From: Lutimaribacter saemankumensis
GTDB taxonomy: Bacteria; Pseudomonadota; Alphaproteobacteria; Rhodobacterales; Rhodobacteraceae
Reading direction: 5' to 3'
Length of the DNA: 64,000 nucleotides
Assembly (NCBI RefSeq): GCF_900100005.1
Contig: NZ_FNEB01000001.1
Coordinates: 744,001-808,000 of the forward strand
Numbering within the stretch: position 1 is the stretch's first letter; every line of letters starts with the position of its first letter. This document shows positions 30,379 to 39,041 of this stretch, piece by piece. The notes below the pieces were generated by a model. The model saw nothing but the letters and a program-made list of their open reading frames with translations, ran no database searches and was not told the DNA's origin. The position numbers and the translations under genes were made by a program.

Positions 30379-30966
30379 ATGAAGAAGACATTGCTTGCCG
30401 CTTCCGCCGCTGCCATGGCGCTTGCCATCGGCGCGCCTGCCTATGCGCAATCCAAGGGCGACATGACCCTGGGCCTCGGCATCGGCTGGGTGAACCCGCC
30501 GGGTGCTGACGGCATGGGTGGCGCGCTTGACGTCAAGGAAGACGTCCGCCCCACGCTGACCTTCGAATACTTCATCGCCGACAATATCGGCCTCGAAATC
30601 CTGGCGGCCACCCCGTTCGAACACGAGCTGGTGGTCGGAGGCTCGTCCATCGGAACGACCAAGCACCTTCCGCCGACCATCTCGGTCAACTACCACTTCC
30701 CCACGGGCGGCAAGGTCACGCCCTTCGTCGGCGCAGGTGTGAACTTCACCCACTTCTGGGACGAACCGACCGGCATCTCCATCGATGACAGCTGGGGCTT
30801 CGCGCTGCATGCGGGCGCCGACTTCGCGATCAGCGACAGCGCTGCGATCCGGGCCGATATCCGCTATATCCAGATCGAATCCGACGTGTTCTCGGGGGGG
30901 ACCAAGATCGGCACCGCCGAAATCAACCCGGTGGTTCTGGGCGTGTCCTACATCATGAAGTTCTGA
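30379..30966 (+). CDS. ompW: OmpW-family outer membrane protein
   Basis: Eight-stranded outer membrane beta-barrel porin for small hydrophobic molecules, 195 aa with signal peptide. It starts MKKTLLAASAAAMALAIGAP with cleavage after AYA, and the mature part has the OmpW features VKEDVRPTLTFEYFIADNIGLEILAATPFEHEL and GVNFTHFWDE, alternating strands, and a C-terminal aromatic residue (SYIMKF) used for barrel assembly. The open frame starts 30 codons earlier, but only this start gives a signal peptide. It is the sole plus-strand gene in a minus-strand block. The FNR-like site upstream suggests induction at low oxygen. Confidence 0.93.
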   Translation: MKKTLLAASAAAMALAIGAPAYAQSKGDMTLGLGIGWVNPPGADGMGGALDVKEDVRPTLTFEYFIADNIGLEILAATPFEHELVVGGSSIGTTKHLPPTISVNYHFPTGGKVTPFVGAGVNFTHFWDEPTGISIDDSWGFALHAGADFAISDSAAIRADIRYIQIESDVFSGGTKIGTAEINPVVLGVSYIMKF

Positions 30967-30982
30967 CATCCGATACCGTCGT

Positions 30983-31006
30983 GCCGGGCGTGTCATGCCG
31001 CCCGGC
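30983..31006. terminator. Inverted repeat between convergent ompW and acyl-CoA synthetase genes
   Basis: Perfect seven-base arms GCCGGGC and GCCCGGC with a ten-base loop lie 16 bp after the ompW stop. No T-tract follows on either strand, so it may stabilise mRNA ends or terminate only weakly. Confidence 0.4.
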
Positions 31007-31037
31007 CACATAACGGCGAACCTGCAGCCCGCGCCCG

Positions 31038-32600
31038 TCATGGGGTTTCCCTCTCACGGTTGGCGCGGGCTTTCAGTTCCTTGCGGATGACCTTGCCCGT
31101 GACGGTCATCGGAAGCGCATCCAGAAACCCGATTTCCCTTGGGTAGGAATAGCTTGCAAGCCGCTCCTTGACCCATTCCTGCAGCTCGGCCGCCAATGCG
31201 TCGCTGGCCTGCGCACCGTCCTTCAGCACGACATAGGCCTTGACGATCTCGGTGCGCATCGGGTCGGGCTTGCCGACGACGCCCACGGTGGCGACCGCCG
31301 GATGGGTCAGCAGGCAATCCTCGATCTCGGCCGGACCGATGCGATAGCCCGAGCTGGTGATCACGTCGTCCTCGCGTCCGACGAAACGGATGAACCCGTC
31401 CTCGATGACACCACGATCGCCGGTCAACATCCACTGACCGCGAAACTTTTCGCGGGTGGCTTCGGGCTTGCGCCAGTATTCCAGAAGCATCGCGGGGCTG
31501 CCCGCGCGCACGGCGATGTCGCCCTCGCCGCCAGTCTCGGCCCCGTCCCCGTCGATCACGGCCACGCGGTGCCCGGGCACCGCGCGCCCGATCGCGCCGG
31601 GGTGCGGATCGAACAGCGCCGCGCAAGAGCTGGCAACCATGTTGCATTCGGTCTGACCGTAAAATTCATTGATCGTCACGCCGAAGGCGCGCCGCCCCCA
31701 ATCCAGCATCTCGGCGCCCAGCGGCTCACCACCCGACGCGACCGACCGCAGCCCCGGTATCGCCTGATCGGCAGCCTTGAGCATGCGCAGCGCCGTGGGC
31801 GGGAAGAAAACGTTGCGCACGCCCGCCTGCTCGACGATGCGCGCTGCGCCGCGCGGGGTGAATTTCGCCATCCGGGCCGCCACGACCGGCACGCCCAGCG
31901 CCAGCCCCGGCATCAGCACGTCGAACAGCCCGCCGATCCACGCCCAATCCGCCGGCGTCCAGAGGCAATCGCCCGGCTGCCCCAGGAAATCGTGACTGAT
32001 TTCGACGCCCGGCAGATGGCCGGTCAACACACGGTGCCCGTGCAGCGCGCCCTTGGGCGCACCCGTCGTGCCGCTGGTATAGATCAGAACGGCAGGGTCG
32101 TCGGGCGTCGTATCGACACCGCCACTGGCCTGGGTGCTATTCGGCAGATCGGCCTGCCGCAGGGCCGCCACCCCCATGCCCGACAGCATCGAAGCGCCCT
32201 CGTCATCGGTGACGACGACGCCCGCGCCGTTGTCATCCAGCCGCGATTGCAGCGCGTCACGCCGGAACAGCTTGAACAGCGGCACCGAGATCGCGCCGAT
32301 CCGCCACGCGGCAATATGCGCCGCAGCGCACAGGAACGACTGGCTCAACAAAACGCCGACGCGGTCGCCCCGCAGAACACCACGTTCGATCAGCGCGTTC
32401 TCCACACGGCGCGAAAGGTGCCAGAGTTCACCATAACTCAGCTCACGCCGCACCCCGTCCGTCACATCGATCAGAGCGATCCGGCCGGGTTCGTGCACGG
32501 CCCAGCCATCACAGACCTGGTGGGCCATGTTCAGACGGTCGGGCAGATCCCATTCGAACCGCGCGCACAGGGTCTCGTAGTCTTTGGCAGGCGTCAGCAT
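31038..32600 (-). CDS. AMP-dependent acyl-CoA synthetase
   Basis: ANL-superfamily ligase that activates a carboxylic acid with ATP and CoA. The 520-aa protein has the phosphate-binding loop YTSGTTGAPKGALHGH, the core motif NEFYGQTECNMV, the hinge region GYRIGPAEIEDCLL, and the catalytic lysine near the C-terminus in TVTGKVIRKEL. The start MLTPAKDYETLCARF was chosen; the frame is open 92 codons further but that part is arginine-rich. It overlaps the preceding small gene by seven bases. The substrate is not fixed by sequence; isovalerate or another short/medium-chain acid would fit the neighbouring isovaleryl-CoA dehydrogenase. Confidence 0.9.
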   Translation of the reverse strand: MLTPAKDYETLCARFEWDLPDRLNMAHQVCDGWAVHEPGRIALIDVTDGVRRELSYGELWHLSRRVENALIERGVLRGDRVGVLLSQSFLCAAAHIAAWRIGAISVPLFKLFRRDALQSRLDDNGAGVVVTDDEGASMLSGMGVAALRQADLPNSTQASGGVDTTPDDPAVLIYTSGTTGAPKGALHGHRVLTGHLPGVEISHDFLGQPGDCLWTPADWAWIGGLFDVLMPGLALGVPVVAARMAKFTPRGAARIVEQAGVRNVFFPPTALRMLKAADQAIPGLRSVASGGEPLGAEMLDWGRRAFGVTINEFYGQTECNMVASSCAALFDPHPGAIGRAVPGHRVAVIDGDGAETGGEGDIAVRAGSPAMLLEYWRKPEATREKFRGQWMLTGDRGVIEDGFIRFVGREDDVITSSGYRIGPAEIEDCLLTHPAVATVGVVGKPDPMRTEIVKAYVVLKDGAQASDALAAELQEWVKERLASYSYPREIGFLDALPMTVTGKVIRKELKARANRERETP

Positions 32601-32896
32601 TGCATCAACACTCCCTCGGCGCGGCGATGGGCAAGCCTGCCGTAGACGTCCACGAAATATTCCCGCACGGCACCGCCGCAGGCGCAGCGCACCACCAGCC
32701 ACAGCCCATCCGACGCCGCCGGCCGCGCGGCGCAATCGCTGATCCTTCCGCCCTCCTCGGCGTAAAGCGCGGCCATGCGCTCGATCACCTCGGTCTCGCC
32801 CGGCGCGGCACTGCGCGCCCCCAGAAGATAGCCCACCAGGGCGGCCAGCGCGACCAGCGCGGCCACGGGGGCCCATATGCGCAGGCCAGGCGTCAT
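32594..32896 (-). CDS. Small membrane-anchored hypothetical protein
   Basis: A 100-aa protein with an N-terminal hydrophobic helix (about residues 8-28) followed by a short hydrophilic domain with three clustered cysteines (SDCAARP, VRCACGG) and one at the C-terminus. The domain is probably periplasmic, where the cysteines could pair. It lies 25 bp after the isovaleryl-CoA dehydrogenase gene and overlaps the acyl-CoA synthetase start by seven bases, so it is cotranscribed with both. No family is recognised. Confidence 0.7.
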   Translation of the reverse strand: MTPGLRIWAPVAALVALAALVGYLLGARSAAPGETEVIERMAALYAEEGGRISDCAARPAASDGLWLVVRCACGGAVREYFVDVYGRLAHRRAEGVLMQC

Positions 32897-32921
32897 GCCG
32901 GGAATGCCGCGCCGCGTGCCA

Positions 32922-34085
32922 TCACTGCATCGCGGCCATCAGCTCGCGTCCGACCAGCATCCGGCGGATTTCGCTTGTGCCCGCGCCGATCTCCATCAGC
33001 TTGGCATCGCGGAAAATCCGGCTCACCACGCTGTCGTTCAGGAAACCCGCGCCACCAAAGGCCTGCACCGACTGGTGCGCAACGGTCATCGCGACCTCGC
33101 TTGCGTACAAAACGCAGGCCGCCGCGTCCTGGCGTGTCACCTCGCCCCGGTCACAGCTTTTCGCCACCTCGTAGACATAGGCACGGGCCGAATTCATCGC
33201 CGTGTACATGTCCGCGATCTTGCCCTGCATAAGCTGGAAATTCCCGATCGGCTGGCCGAACTGCTTGCGCTCGACCATGTAGGGCATGACCTCGTCCATG
33301 CAGGCCGCCATGATGCCCGTCCCGATACCCGACAGGACCACCCGTTCGTAATCCAGACCCGACATCAGCACCGCGACGCCCCGGCCCTCTTCGCCCAGCA
33401 CGTTTTCGAAAGGCACTTCGCAATCCTCGAAGATCAGCTCGCCGGTGTTCGATCCGCGCATGCCCATCTTGTCGAAATGCGGCCCCTGCGAAAAGCCCTT
33501 GAACCCCTTCTCGATGATGAAGGCGGTCATGCCCTTGGCGCCAGCCTCCGGGTCGGTCTTGGCATAAACCACCAGCGTGTCGGCATCCGGGCCGTTTGTG
33601 ATCCAGTATTTCGATCCGTTCAGCACGTAATAGCCGTTGCGCTTGTCGGCACGCAGCTTCATCGACACCACGTCGGACCCGGCCGAGGGCTCGGACATCG
33701 CCAACGCACCGACATGCTCGCCCGAGATCAGGCCGGGCAGGTATTTCTTCTTCTGCTCTTCGTTGCCGTTCAGCTTGATCTGGTTGACGCAGAGGTTGGA
33801 ATGCGCCCCGTAAGACAGGCTGACCGAGGCCGAGGCCCGCGCGACTTCCTCGACCGCGATCGTGTGCGCCAGGTACGACATGCCCGCGCCGCCATATTCC
33901 TCGTCCACGGTGATGCCCAGCAGGCCCATGTCGCCCATCTCGCGCCACAGCTCGGCGGGAAACTCGTTGGTCTGGTCGATCTGCGCCGCCAGCGGCTTGA
34001 TCCGCTCCTGCGCCCAGCGGTGCACGGTTTCGCGCAGCGCGTTCACATCCTCGCCCAGGTCGAAATTCATCGTTGCATGGAACAT
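32922..34085 (-). CDS. Isovaleryl-CoA dehydrogenase
   Basis: FAD enzyme that oxidises isovaleryl-CoA to 3-methylcrotonyl-CoA, passing electrons to ETF (LiuA type). The 387-aa protein has acyl-CoA dehydrogenase signatures [18 protein letters not shown] and the C-terminal FAD-binding [22 protein letters not shown]. The glutamate at residue 247 in SGLDYERVV sits where human isovaleryl-CoA dehydrogenase has its catalytic base, unlike most acyl-CoA dehydrogenases, which use a Glu near residue 376. That supports the substrate call. It is the first gene of its operon, with a perfect palindrome just upstream. Confidence 0.95.
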   Translation of the reverse strand: MFHATMNFDLGEDVNALRETVHRWAQERIKPLAAQIDQTNEFPAELWREMGDMGLLGITVDEEYGGAGMSYLAHTIAVEEVARASASVSLSYGAHSNLCVNQIKLNGNEEQKKKYLPGLISGEHVGALAMSEPSAGSDVVSMKLRADKRNGYYVLNGSKYWITNGPDADTLVVYAKTDPEAGAKGMTAFIIEKGFKGFSQGPHFDKMGMRGSNTGELIFEDCEVPFENVLGEEGRGVAVLMSGLDYERVVLSGIGTGIMAACMDEVMPYMVERKQFGQPIGNFQLMQGKIADMYTAMNSARAYVYEVAKSCDRGEVTRQDAAACVLYASEVAMTVAHQSVQAFGGAGFLNDSVVSRIFRDAKLMEIGAGTSEIRRMLVGRELMAAMQ

Positions 34086-34107
34086 GCGGCCCCTCCCAAG
34101 GGTTTAT

Positions 34108-34121
34108 TGAACACTTGTTCA
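34108..34121. promoter_or_regulatory. Palindromic operator candidate upstream of isovaleryl-CoA dehydrogenase
   Basis: TGAACA-CT-TGTTCA is a perfect palindrome in an A/T-rich patch 23 bp upstream of the start codon. Its size and position fit a TetR-family repressor site overlapping the promoter. TetR-type regulators of branched-chain amino acid and fatty acid catabolism are known in proteobacteria; the actual regulator is not in this window. Confidence 0.45.
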
Positions 34122-34186
34122 TTAAATGACACGAAACTCCGAGTCGGGTCAAGCGCCTGCAACGCGGCGCGTCCGCCGCCCGCATC

Positions 34187-34266
34187 TTCATCTTGCCGGA
34201 AATACTCCGGGGGTCTGGGGGCAGCGCCCCCAGCCGGTCGGATCGGCGTAGCCGATCCGAAACCGG
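34187..34266. repeat. Intergenic repeat element, copy 2, with two hairpins
   Basis: It starts with TTCATCTTGCC-GG-AAATACTC (34,187-34,207), matching the copy at 28,366. It then has a perfect hairpin CTGGGGGC-AGC-GCCCCCAG (34,215-34,233) and a second with ten-base arms TCGGATCGGC-GTA-GCCGATCCGA (34,238-34,260). It lies directly after the aminotransferase stop, so it may act as its transcription end. I recall similar elements in other Rhodobacteraceae genomes. Confidence 0.65.
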
Positions 34267-34268
34267 TC

Positions 34269-35468
34269 TCAGCCCGCGACGCCCTGCCAGACTGCGCCGA
34301 CCTCGCCCCGGATGATGCGGGCGATCAGGCGGCAATCCTCGACGCTGAAGGTCAGCGGCAGGCGCATGTCGATGATGCCGCGCAACACCCGGTCGCTTGC
34401 CGGCATCGGGCGCGATGGCGCATAGCGCCAGCTATCGTAGCGGCTGGTGAAACCGACGGGCTCCGCCCCGCCGAACCACTTCAGCTCGACCCCGCGCGCG
34501 GCGCAGCGGCGGATCACCTCCTGCACGGGTTCGACCGCCCAGTCGAGCAGCAGGAACTGGATCGACGAGCCCACGTAGTATTCCTCGTCCGGCCGCTCCA
34601 CGACCGTCAGGCCCGGCGTGCCGCGCAGCCCGTCCTCGACCGCGCGGTAGCGTTCGTTCCAACGCTCGCACTGCTCGGACAAGCGGCGCAGCTGCGGCCG
34701 CAGGATGGCCGCGCGCAGGTGATCCATGCGCCCCGACACGTTGGGCGTTTCATAGCGGATCGTGTCGAACACGTCGGGGGCCGGCGCGGCCAGGTGGCGG
34801 TCATAGAGCATGTAAGACCCCGACAGCATGACCGCCCGCGCCATCACTTCGGCGTCGTCCGTGACAAGAAACCCGCCTTCGCCCGAGTTCAGGTGCTTGT
34901 AGGTCTGCGTGGAATAGCAGCCGATCACACCGTCGGTGCCCGACAGCCGCCCGCGCCAGCGCGCCCCCATCGTGTGGGCGCAATCCTCGATCACGCGGAT
35001 GCCGGCCGCATCGCAGATCGCCATCAGCCGGTCCATGTCGGCAAGGTGCCCGCGCATGTGGCTCAGCATCAGGACATCGGCCTCGTCCGCCTTGGCCGCC
35101 AGATCGTCAAGGTCGATCACCAGCGCCTCGGTCACGCCGACGAACACCGGCACGGCACCGACACTGGCGATCGCCCCCGGCACCGGCGCCAGCGTAAAGG
35201 CGTTGGTCAGCACCTTGTCGCCCGGCTTGACGCCCAGCGCCCGCAGCGCACAGCCCAGCGCATAACCGCCCGAGGCCACGGCCAGGCAGTATTTCACGCC
35301 CATGGCCGCGGCGAATTCCTGCTCAAGCAGCGCCACCTCGCCGGGGTCGTCGCCCGCGACATTGTACCGATGCAGTCGGCCCGAACGCATGACACGCACC
35401 GCCGCCTCGATCGCATCGTCGGGGATCGGCTCCTGCTGGGTGAAATTGCCGGTGAACATCTCTGTCAT
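34269..35468 (-). CDS. DegT/DnrJ/EryC1/StrS-family PLP aminotransferase
   Basis: Fold-type I PLP protein of 399 aa. The Schiff-base lysine is in YKHLNSGEGGF near residue 206, the aspartate contacting PLP in VIEDCAHTMGA, and the N-terminal half has the family GYALGCALRALGVKPGDKVL pattern. Most members make amino sugars, but no other sugar-nucleotide gene is adjacent. Instead it is transcribed divergently from an MmgE/PrpD-family gene, with palindromic half-sites between them. The start MTEMFTGNFTQQEPIP was chosen ten codons into the open frame. The substrate is unknown. Confidence 0.85.
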   Translation of the reverse strand: MTEMFTGNFTQQEPIPDDAIEAAVRVMRSGRLHRYNVAGDDPGEVALLEQEFAAAMGVKYCLAVASGGYALGCALRALGVKPGDKVLTNAFTLAPVPGAIASVGAVPVFVGVTEALVIDLDDLAAKADEADVLMLSHMRGHLADMDRLMAICDAAGIRVIEDCAHTMGARWRGRLSGTDGVIGCYSTQTYKHLNSGEGGFLVTDDAEVMARAVMLSGSYMLYDRHLAAPAPDVFDTIRYETPNVSGRMDHLRAAILRPQLRRLSEQCERWNERYRAVEDGLRGTPGLTVVERPDEEYYVGSSIQFLLLDWAVEPVQEVIRRCAARGVELKWFGGAEPVGFTSRYDSWRYAPSRPMPASDRVLRGIIDMRLPLTFSVEDCRLIARIIRGEVGAVWQGVAG

Positions 35469-35504
35469 GGGCACAACAGATGCGCCAAGCCCGCGCACCC
35501 GTCA

Positions 35505-35540
35505 ATGTCGCGGGGCGACATTTCACATGTCGCGAATGTC
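35505..35540. promoter_or_regulatory. Cluster of ATGTCGC half-sites between divergent genes
   Basis: ATGTCGC (35,505-35,511), GCGACAT (35,515-35,521) and ATGTCGC (35,527-35,533) alternate in orientation with spacers of 3 and 5 bases, followed by a partial ATGTC (35,536-35,540). The two direct copies are 22 bp apart, about two helical turns. This fits cooperative binding of a dimeric regulator in the 121-bp divergent promoter region. Confidence 0.55.
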
Positions 35541-35589
35541 CGGTTCGGCCTTTGTGCAACAGGCGAGGCTGATCCCGAAAGGGGCCGCC

Positions 35590-36891
35590 ATGACCACAAA
35601 TCCGATCGACTTCATCCACACGCTCGACGCCGCCGCCATCCCCGCGCCGGTTCTCGCACAGGCAAAACTGTCCCTGCGCGACCTCATCGGCGTCGCCGTG
35701 GGGGGCAGCGCCACGCGGCTCGCGGGCATCATCCGCGATCACGCGGCCGAGGACATGCCCGGCACCATGCCGATCCTGTTCGATGGGCGCGGCAGCACGG
35801 CCGCCGGTGCGGCACTGTCCGCGGGCATGGTGATCGACAGCCTGGACGGGCATGACGGGTTCAACCCCTCCAAGGGGCATATCGGCTGCCCGCTCCTGCC
35901 GGCGATGCTGGCCCTTGCGCACGGTGACTGCACCGGGGCCGACTTCCTGCAAACACTCGTGATGGGTTATGAATTCGGCGCCCGCGCCGCCATCGCGCAA
36001 CATGGCAGCGTGCCGGATTATCACACGTCGGGCAGTTGGGGCGCGGTGACCGGGGCCGCCGCCGGCGCACGGCTGCGCAAACTCGATCCCGGACAGACCC
36101 GGCACGCGCTGGGGATCGCCGAATATCACGGCCCCCGCAGCCAGATGATGCGCGTGATCGACCATCCAACCATGCTCAAGGACGGATCGGGCTGGGGCGC
36201 GCTGTGCGCGGTCCAGGCCGTGCAGATGGCCGCGCGCGGGTTTACCGGCGCCCCGGCCATCACCGTCGAAGAAGCGCCGCAGGTCTGGGGCGACCTCGGT
36301 CGGCGGTGGTACATGCTGGAACAATATTACAAGCCCTACCCGGTCTGCCGCTGGGCGCAGGCCCCGGTCGAGGCAATCCTGTCGCTCCGCCGTGCCCACG
36401 GCCTTGCACCGGAAGACGTGGCGCGCATCGAGGTCGAAACCTTCCACGAAGCCGTCCGCCTCGCCACCAACCGTCCCCGCACCACGGAAGAGGCGCAGTA
36501 TTCGACATCCTTCCCCTGCGCGCTGGCCATGGTGCATGGCGATGTGACCCCCGCCGCGCTGATGGACACCGCGCTTGACGATCCGCGCGTCCTGCGCCTG
36601 TCGGAAGGGCTGGAAATGGTCGAAAGCGCCCATGCCAACGGGCCCTTCCCGCTGAAGCGCCTGGCACGTGTGCGGCTGCACCTTGTGGACGGCCGGGTGC
36701 TGCAAAGCGGCTGGACCGAACCGCGCTGGGATCACGACGCCCCGCCCACCCCGGACGAGCTGCACGCGAAATTCACCGCGCTCGCCGCCCCCCTGGGCCA
36801 GACGCGCGCGCAGGCCATCGCGGATGTCATCGACACGCTCGAAACCCGCCCGCTCGACGATCTCCGCACGCTGCTGGCGCGGCCGATCTAG
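35590..36891 (+). CDS. MmgE/PrpD-family protein
   Basis: A 433-aa member of the 2-methylcitrate dehydratase/iminodisuccinate epimerase/cis-aconitate decarboxylase family, all cytoplasmic. The pattern includes the SLDGHDGFNPSKGHIGCPLLPA segment with conserved Asp/His/Lys near residue 85, GSWGAVTGAAAGARL, and YKPYPVCRWAQAPVEA. Length is usual. There is no prpB or prpC nearby, so it is not a propionate operon; the reaction could be dehydration, decarboxylation or epimerisation. The start has AAAGGGG at good spacing. It ends four bases inside the convergent gph gene. Confidence 0.85.
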   Translation: MTTNPIDFIHTLDAAAIPAPVLAQAKLSLRDLIGVAVGGSATRLAGIIRDHAAEDMPGTMPILFDGRGSTAAGAALSAGMVIDSLDGHDGFNPSKGHIGCPLLPAMLALAHGDCTGADFLQTLVMGYEFGARAAIAQHGSVPDYHTSGSWGAVTGAAAGARLRKLDPGQTRHALGIAEYHGPRSQMMRVIDHPTMLKDGSGWGALCAVQAVQMAARGFTGAPAITVEEAPQVWGDLGRRWYMLEQYYKPYPVCRWAQAPVEAILSLRRAHGLAPEDVARIEVETFHEAVRLATNRPRTTEEAQYSTSFPCALAMVHGDVTPAALMDTALDDPRVLRLSEGLEMVESAHANGPFPLKRLARVRLHLVDGRVLQSGWTEPRWDHDAPPTPDELHAKFTALAAPLGQTRAQAIADVIDTLETRPLDDLRTLLARPI

Positions 36892-37553
36892 CCGATCAGC
36901 CGCCGCACGACGCCCGGCAACTCGTCGAAATGACCGATCAGGGCCTCGGGCGCGAGATCGGCAACACCGGTGCCGGCCGGGCCGAATGTCACCAGCACAA
37001 CCGGAACGCCCGCGGCGCGCGCAGTTTCGCGGTCGGTATTGGTGTCCCCGATCAGGCAGGCGCGCGCCGGGTCGCCGCCCGCACGGCGCACGGATTCGCG
37101 GAATGGCTCGGGGTCGGGCTTGCGTACCGGCAGCGTGTCAGCCCCGATGAGCGAGGCAAAGGCATCCCGCACACCCAGCCTTTGCAACAGCACCTCGGCC
37201 AGACCTTCGGGCTTGTTGGTGCAGATGCCGACAGCGTAACCCGCACCGCGAAGCGCATCCACGGCCTCCATCGCGCCGGGATAGAGCTTCGTGTGCACGT
37301 CGATCGCCGCGCCGTAGGCGTCCAGCAGAACAGGGTAAAAGCGTTCGATCTGCCCGGCGACATCCTCGTGCGCGACACGCTCCAACCCCAGCTTCAGCAT
37401 CGCGCGCCCGCCGTGAAATGCCGTTAGCATATCGCCAACGGGATCCAGAACATCTCCCAGGCCCATATCGCGGAAACAATGGTTCGCCGCGGCGATCAGA
37501 TCGCCGCTGGTATCCGCAAGCGTCCCGTCCAGATCGAATATCACAGTGCGCAT
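36888..37553 (-). CDS. gph: Phosphoglycolate phosphatase (HAD family)
   Basis: Hydrolyses 2-phosphoglycolate, a product of DNA repair and of Rubisco oxygenation. The 221-aa protein has the HAD motifs DLDGTL (nucleophile aspartate near residue 8), TNK, KPDPEPF and GDTNTD, plus the helical cap insert between motifs I and II. Start ATG gives MRTVIFDLDGTLADTS. Its stop overlaps the convergent PrpD-family gene by four bases; glmU is divergent 132 bp away. Specificity for phosphoglycolate is by similarity; other small phosphate esters are possible. Confidence 0.85.
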   Translation of the reverse strand: MRTVIFDLDGTLADTSGDLIAAANHCFRDMGLGDVLDPVGDMLTAFHGGRAMLKLGLERVAHEDVAGQIERFYPVLLDAYGAAIDVHTKLYPGAMEAVDALRGAGYAVGICTNKPEGLAEVLLQRLGVRDAFASLIGADTLPVRKPDPEPFRESVRRAGGDPARACLIGDTNTDRETARAAGVPVVLVTFGPAGTGVADLAPEALIGHFDELPGVVRRLIG

Positions 37554-37627
37554 GGCACCCCCTGCTCTTTGGCGGAAAACCGCGAATCCCTGTCACAATC
37601 GGCAATCTCAAGTGATGCCGCCCCCGC

Positions 37628-37655
37628 TTGCGCCATGGCGGCAAGCCCTTATAAC
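37628..37655 (+). promoter_or_regulatory. Candidate glmU-glmS-alkD promoter
   Basis: TTGCGC (37,628-37,633) and TATAAC (37,650-37,655) are separated by 16 bases, 30 bp before the glmU ATG. A second A/T-rich box (GATATAAC) lies about ten bases further on. This is a prediction by eye. Confidence 0.4.
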
Positions 37656-37685
37656 GGCGCAAAGATATAACGAACGAGTTTTATT

Positions 37686-39041
37686 ATGACCACGGCCCTG
37701 ATCGTCCTTGCCGCAGGCATGGGGACGCGCATGAATTCCGACTTGCCCAAGGTGCTGCATTCGGTCGCCGGCGCCCCCCTTCTGATCCATGCGATGAAAT
37801 CCGGCGCCGGACTGGACCCCGCGCACACGATCATCGTGGCCGGTCACGGCGCGGAGGCGGTGGGCAAAACCGCGCGGTCCTGGGACGAAACCGCGCGGAT
37901 CGTGCTGCAGGAAGAACAGAAAGGCACCGCCCACGCCGTCGACATGGCGCGTGACGCACTGGCCGATTTCGACGGCGACGTGATCGTGCTTTATGGCGAC
38001 ACGCCTTTTATCCGGCCCGAAACGCTCGAGGCGATGCAAGAGGCGCGCGCGCAGCACGATATCGTCGTGCTCGGGTTCGACGCGGCCGATCCCGGTCGCT
38101 ACGGGCGGCTGGTGATGGATGGAGACAGGCTGGAACGCATCGTCGAATACAAGGACGCGTCAGATAAGGAACGCGCGATAACCCTTTGCAATTCTGGCGT
38201 TATCGCAGCCGACTGCAAGGCACTGTTCGACCTGGTTTCCGAGATCGGCAACGACAATGCCAGCGGCGAATATTACCTGACGGACATCGTGGCCCTTGCC
38301 CGCGCCCGCGGGCTGGGCGCGACGGTCGTCACCTGCGCGGAATCCGAGACCATGGGCATCAACAGCCGCGCCGAGCTCGCCCGCGCCGAAGCCGCCTTTC
38401 AGGCCCGCGCCAGGGACGAGGCGCTGGAAAACGGCGTCACGCTGACCGCCCCCGAAACCGTGTTCTTCGCCCATGACACCGTGATCGGCCGCGACAGCAT
38501 CGTCGAGCCGCACGTCTTTTTCGGCCCCGGCGTCACCGTGGAAAGCGGCGCCACGATCCGCGCGTTCAGCCATCTGGAAGGTTGCCATGTCAGCCGCGGC
38601 GCGGTTGTCGGCCCCTATGCACGCCTGCGCCCCGGTGCGGAACTGGCCGAAGACGTTCGGGTCGGCAATTTTGTCGAGGTCAAGAACGCGATCCTCGACG
38701 AAGGCGCCAAGGCAAACCACCTGTCCTATATCGGCGACGCGCATGTCGGCGCGGGCAGCAATATCGGGGCGGGCACGATCACCTGCAACTATGACGGCGT
38801 GATGAAGCACCGCACGGAAATCGGCGCGGGCGCCTTTATCGGCTCGAACACGATGCTTGTGGCCCCCGTCAAGGTGGGCGCGGGCGCGATGACGGCCTCG
38901 GGCTCGGTCATCACCCGCGATGTCGAGGACGAGGCCCTGGCCCTTGCCCGCGCCGAGCAAACCAACAAGCCCGGCATGGCGCGCAAGCTGTTCGAAATCC
39001 TGAAGGCCAAGAAGGCCAAACGCGACAAGGGAGAGGCATAA
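37686..39041 (+). CDS. glmU: Bifunctional UDP-N-acetylglucosamine pyrophosphorylase / glucosamine-1-phosphate N-acetyltransferase
   Basis: Makes UDP-GlcNAc, precursor of peptidoglycan and lipid A. The 451-aa protein has the nucleotidyltransferase motif LAAGMGTRMNSDLPKVLH at residues 7-24 and the ENPYGYGR-equivalent DAADPGRYGRLV, then a left-handed beta-helix of hexapeptide repeats (residues about 240-430) with the acetyltransferase region YVGDAHVG-like SYIGDAHVGAGSNIGAGTI. The stop shares a base with the glmS start (TAATG), so the two steps of hexosamine synthesis are coupled. Confidence 0.97.
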   Translation: MTTALIVLAAGMGTRMNSDLPKVLHSVAGAPLLIHAMKSGAGLDPAHTIIVAGHGAEAVGKTARSWDETARIVLQEEQKGTAHAVDMARDALADFDGDVIVLYGDTPFIRPETLEAMQEARAQHDIVVLGFDAADPGRYGRLVMDGDRLERIVEYKDASDKERAITLCNSGVIAADCKALFDLVSEIGNDNASGEYYLTDIVALARARGLGATVVTCAESETMGINSRAELARAEAAFQARARDEALENGVTLTAPETVFFAHDTVIGRDSIVEPHVFFGPGVTVESGATIRAFSHLEGCHVSRGAVVGPYARLRPGAELAEDVRVGNFVEVKNAILDEGAKANHLSYIGDAHVGAGSNIGAGTITCNYDGVMKHRTEIGAGAFIGSNTMLVAPVKVGAGAMTASGSVITRDVEDEALALARAEQTNKPGMARKLFEILKAKKAKRDKGEA

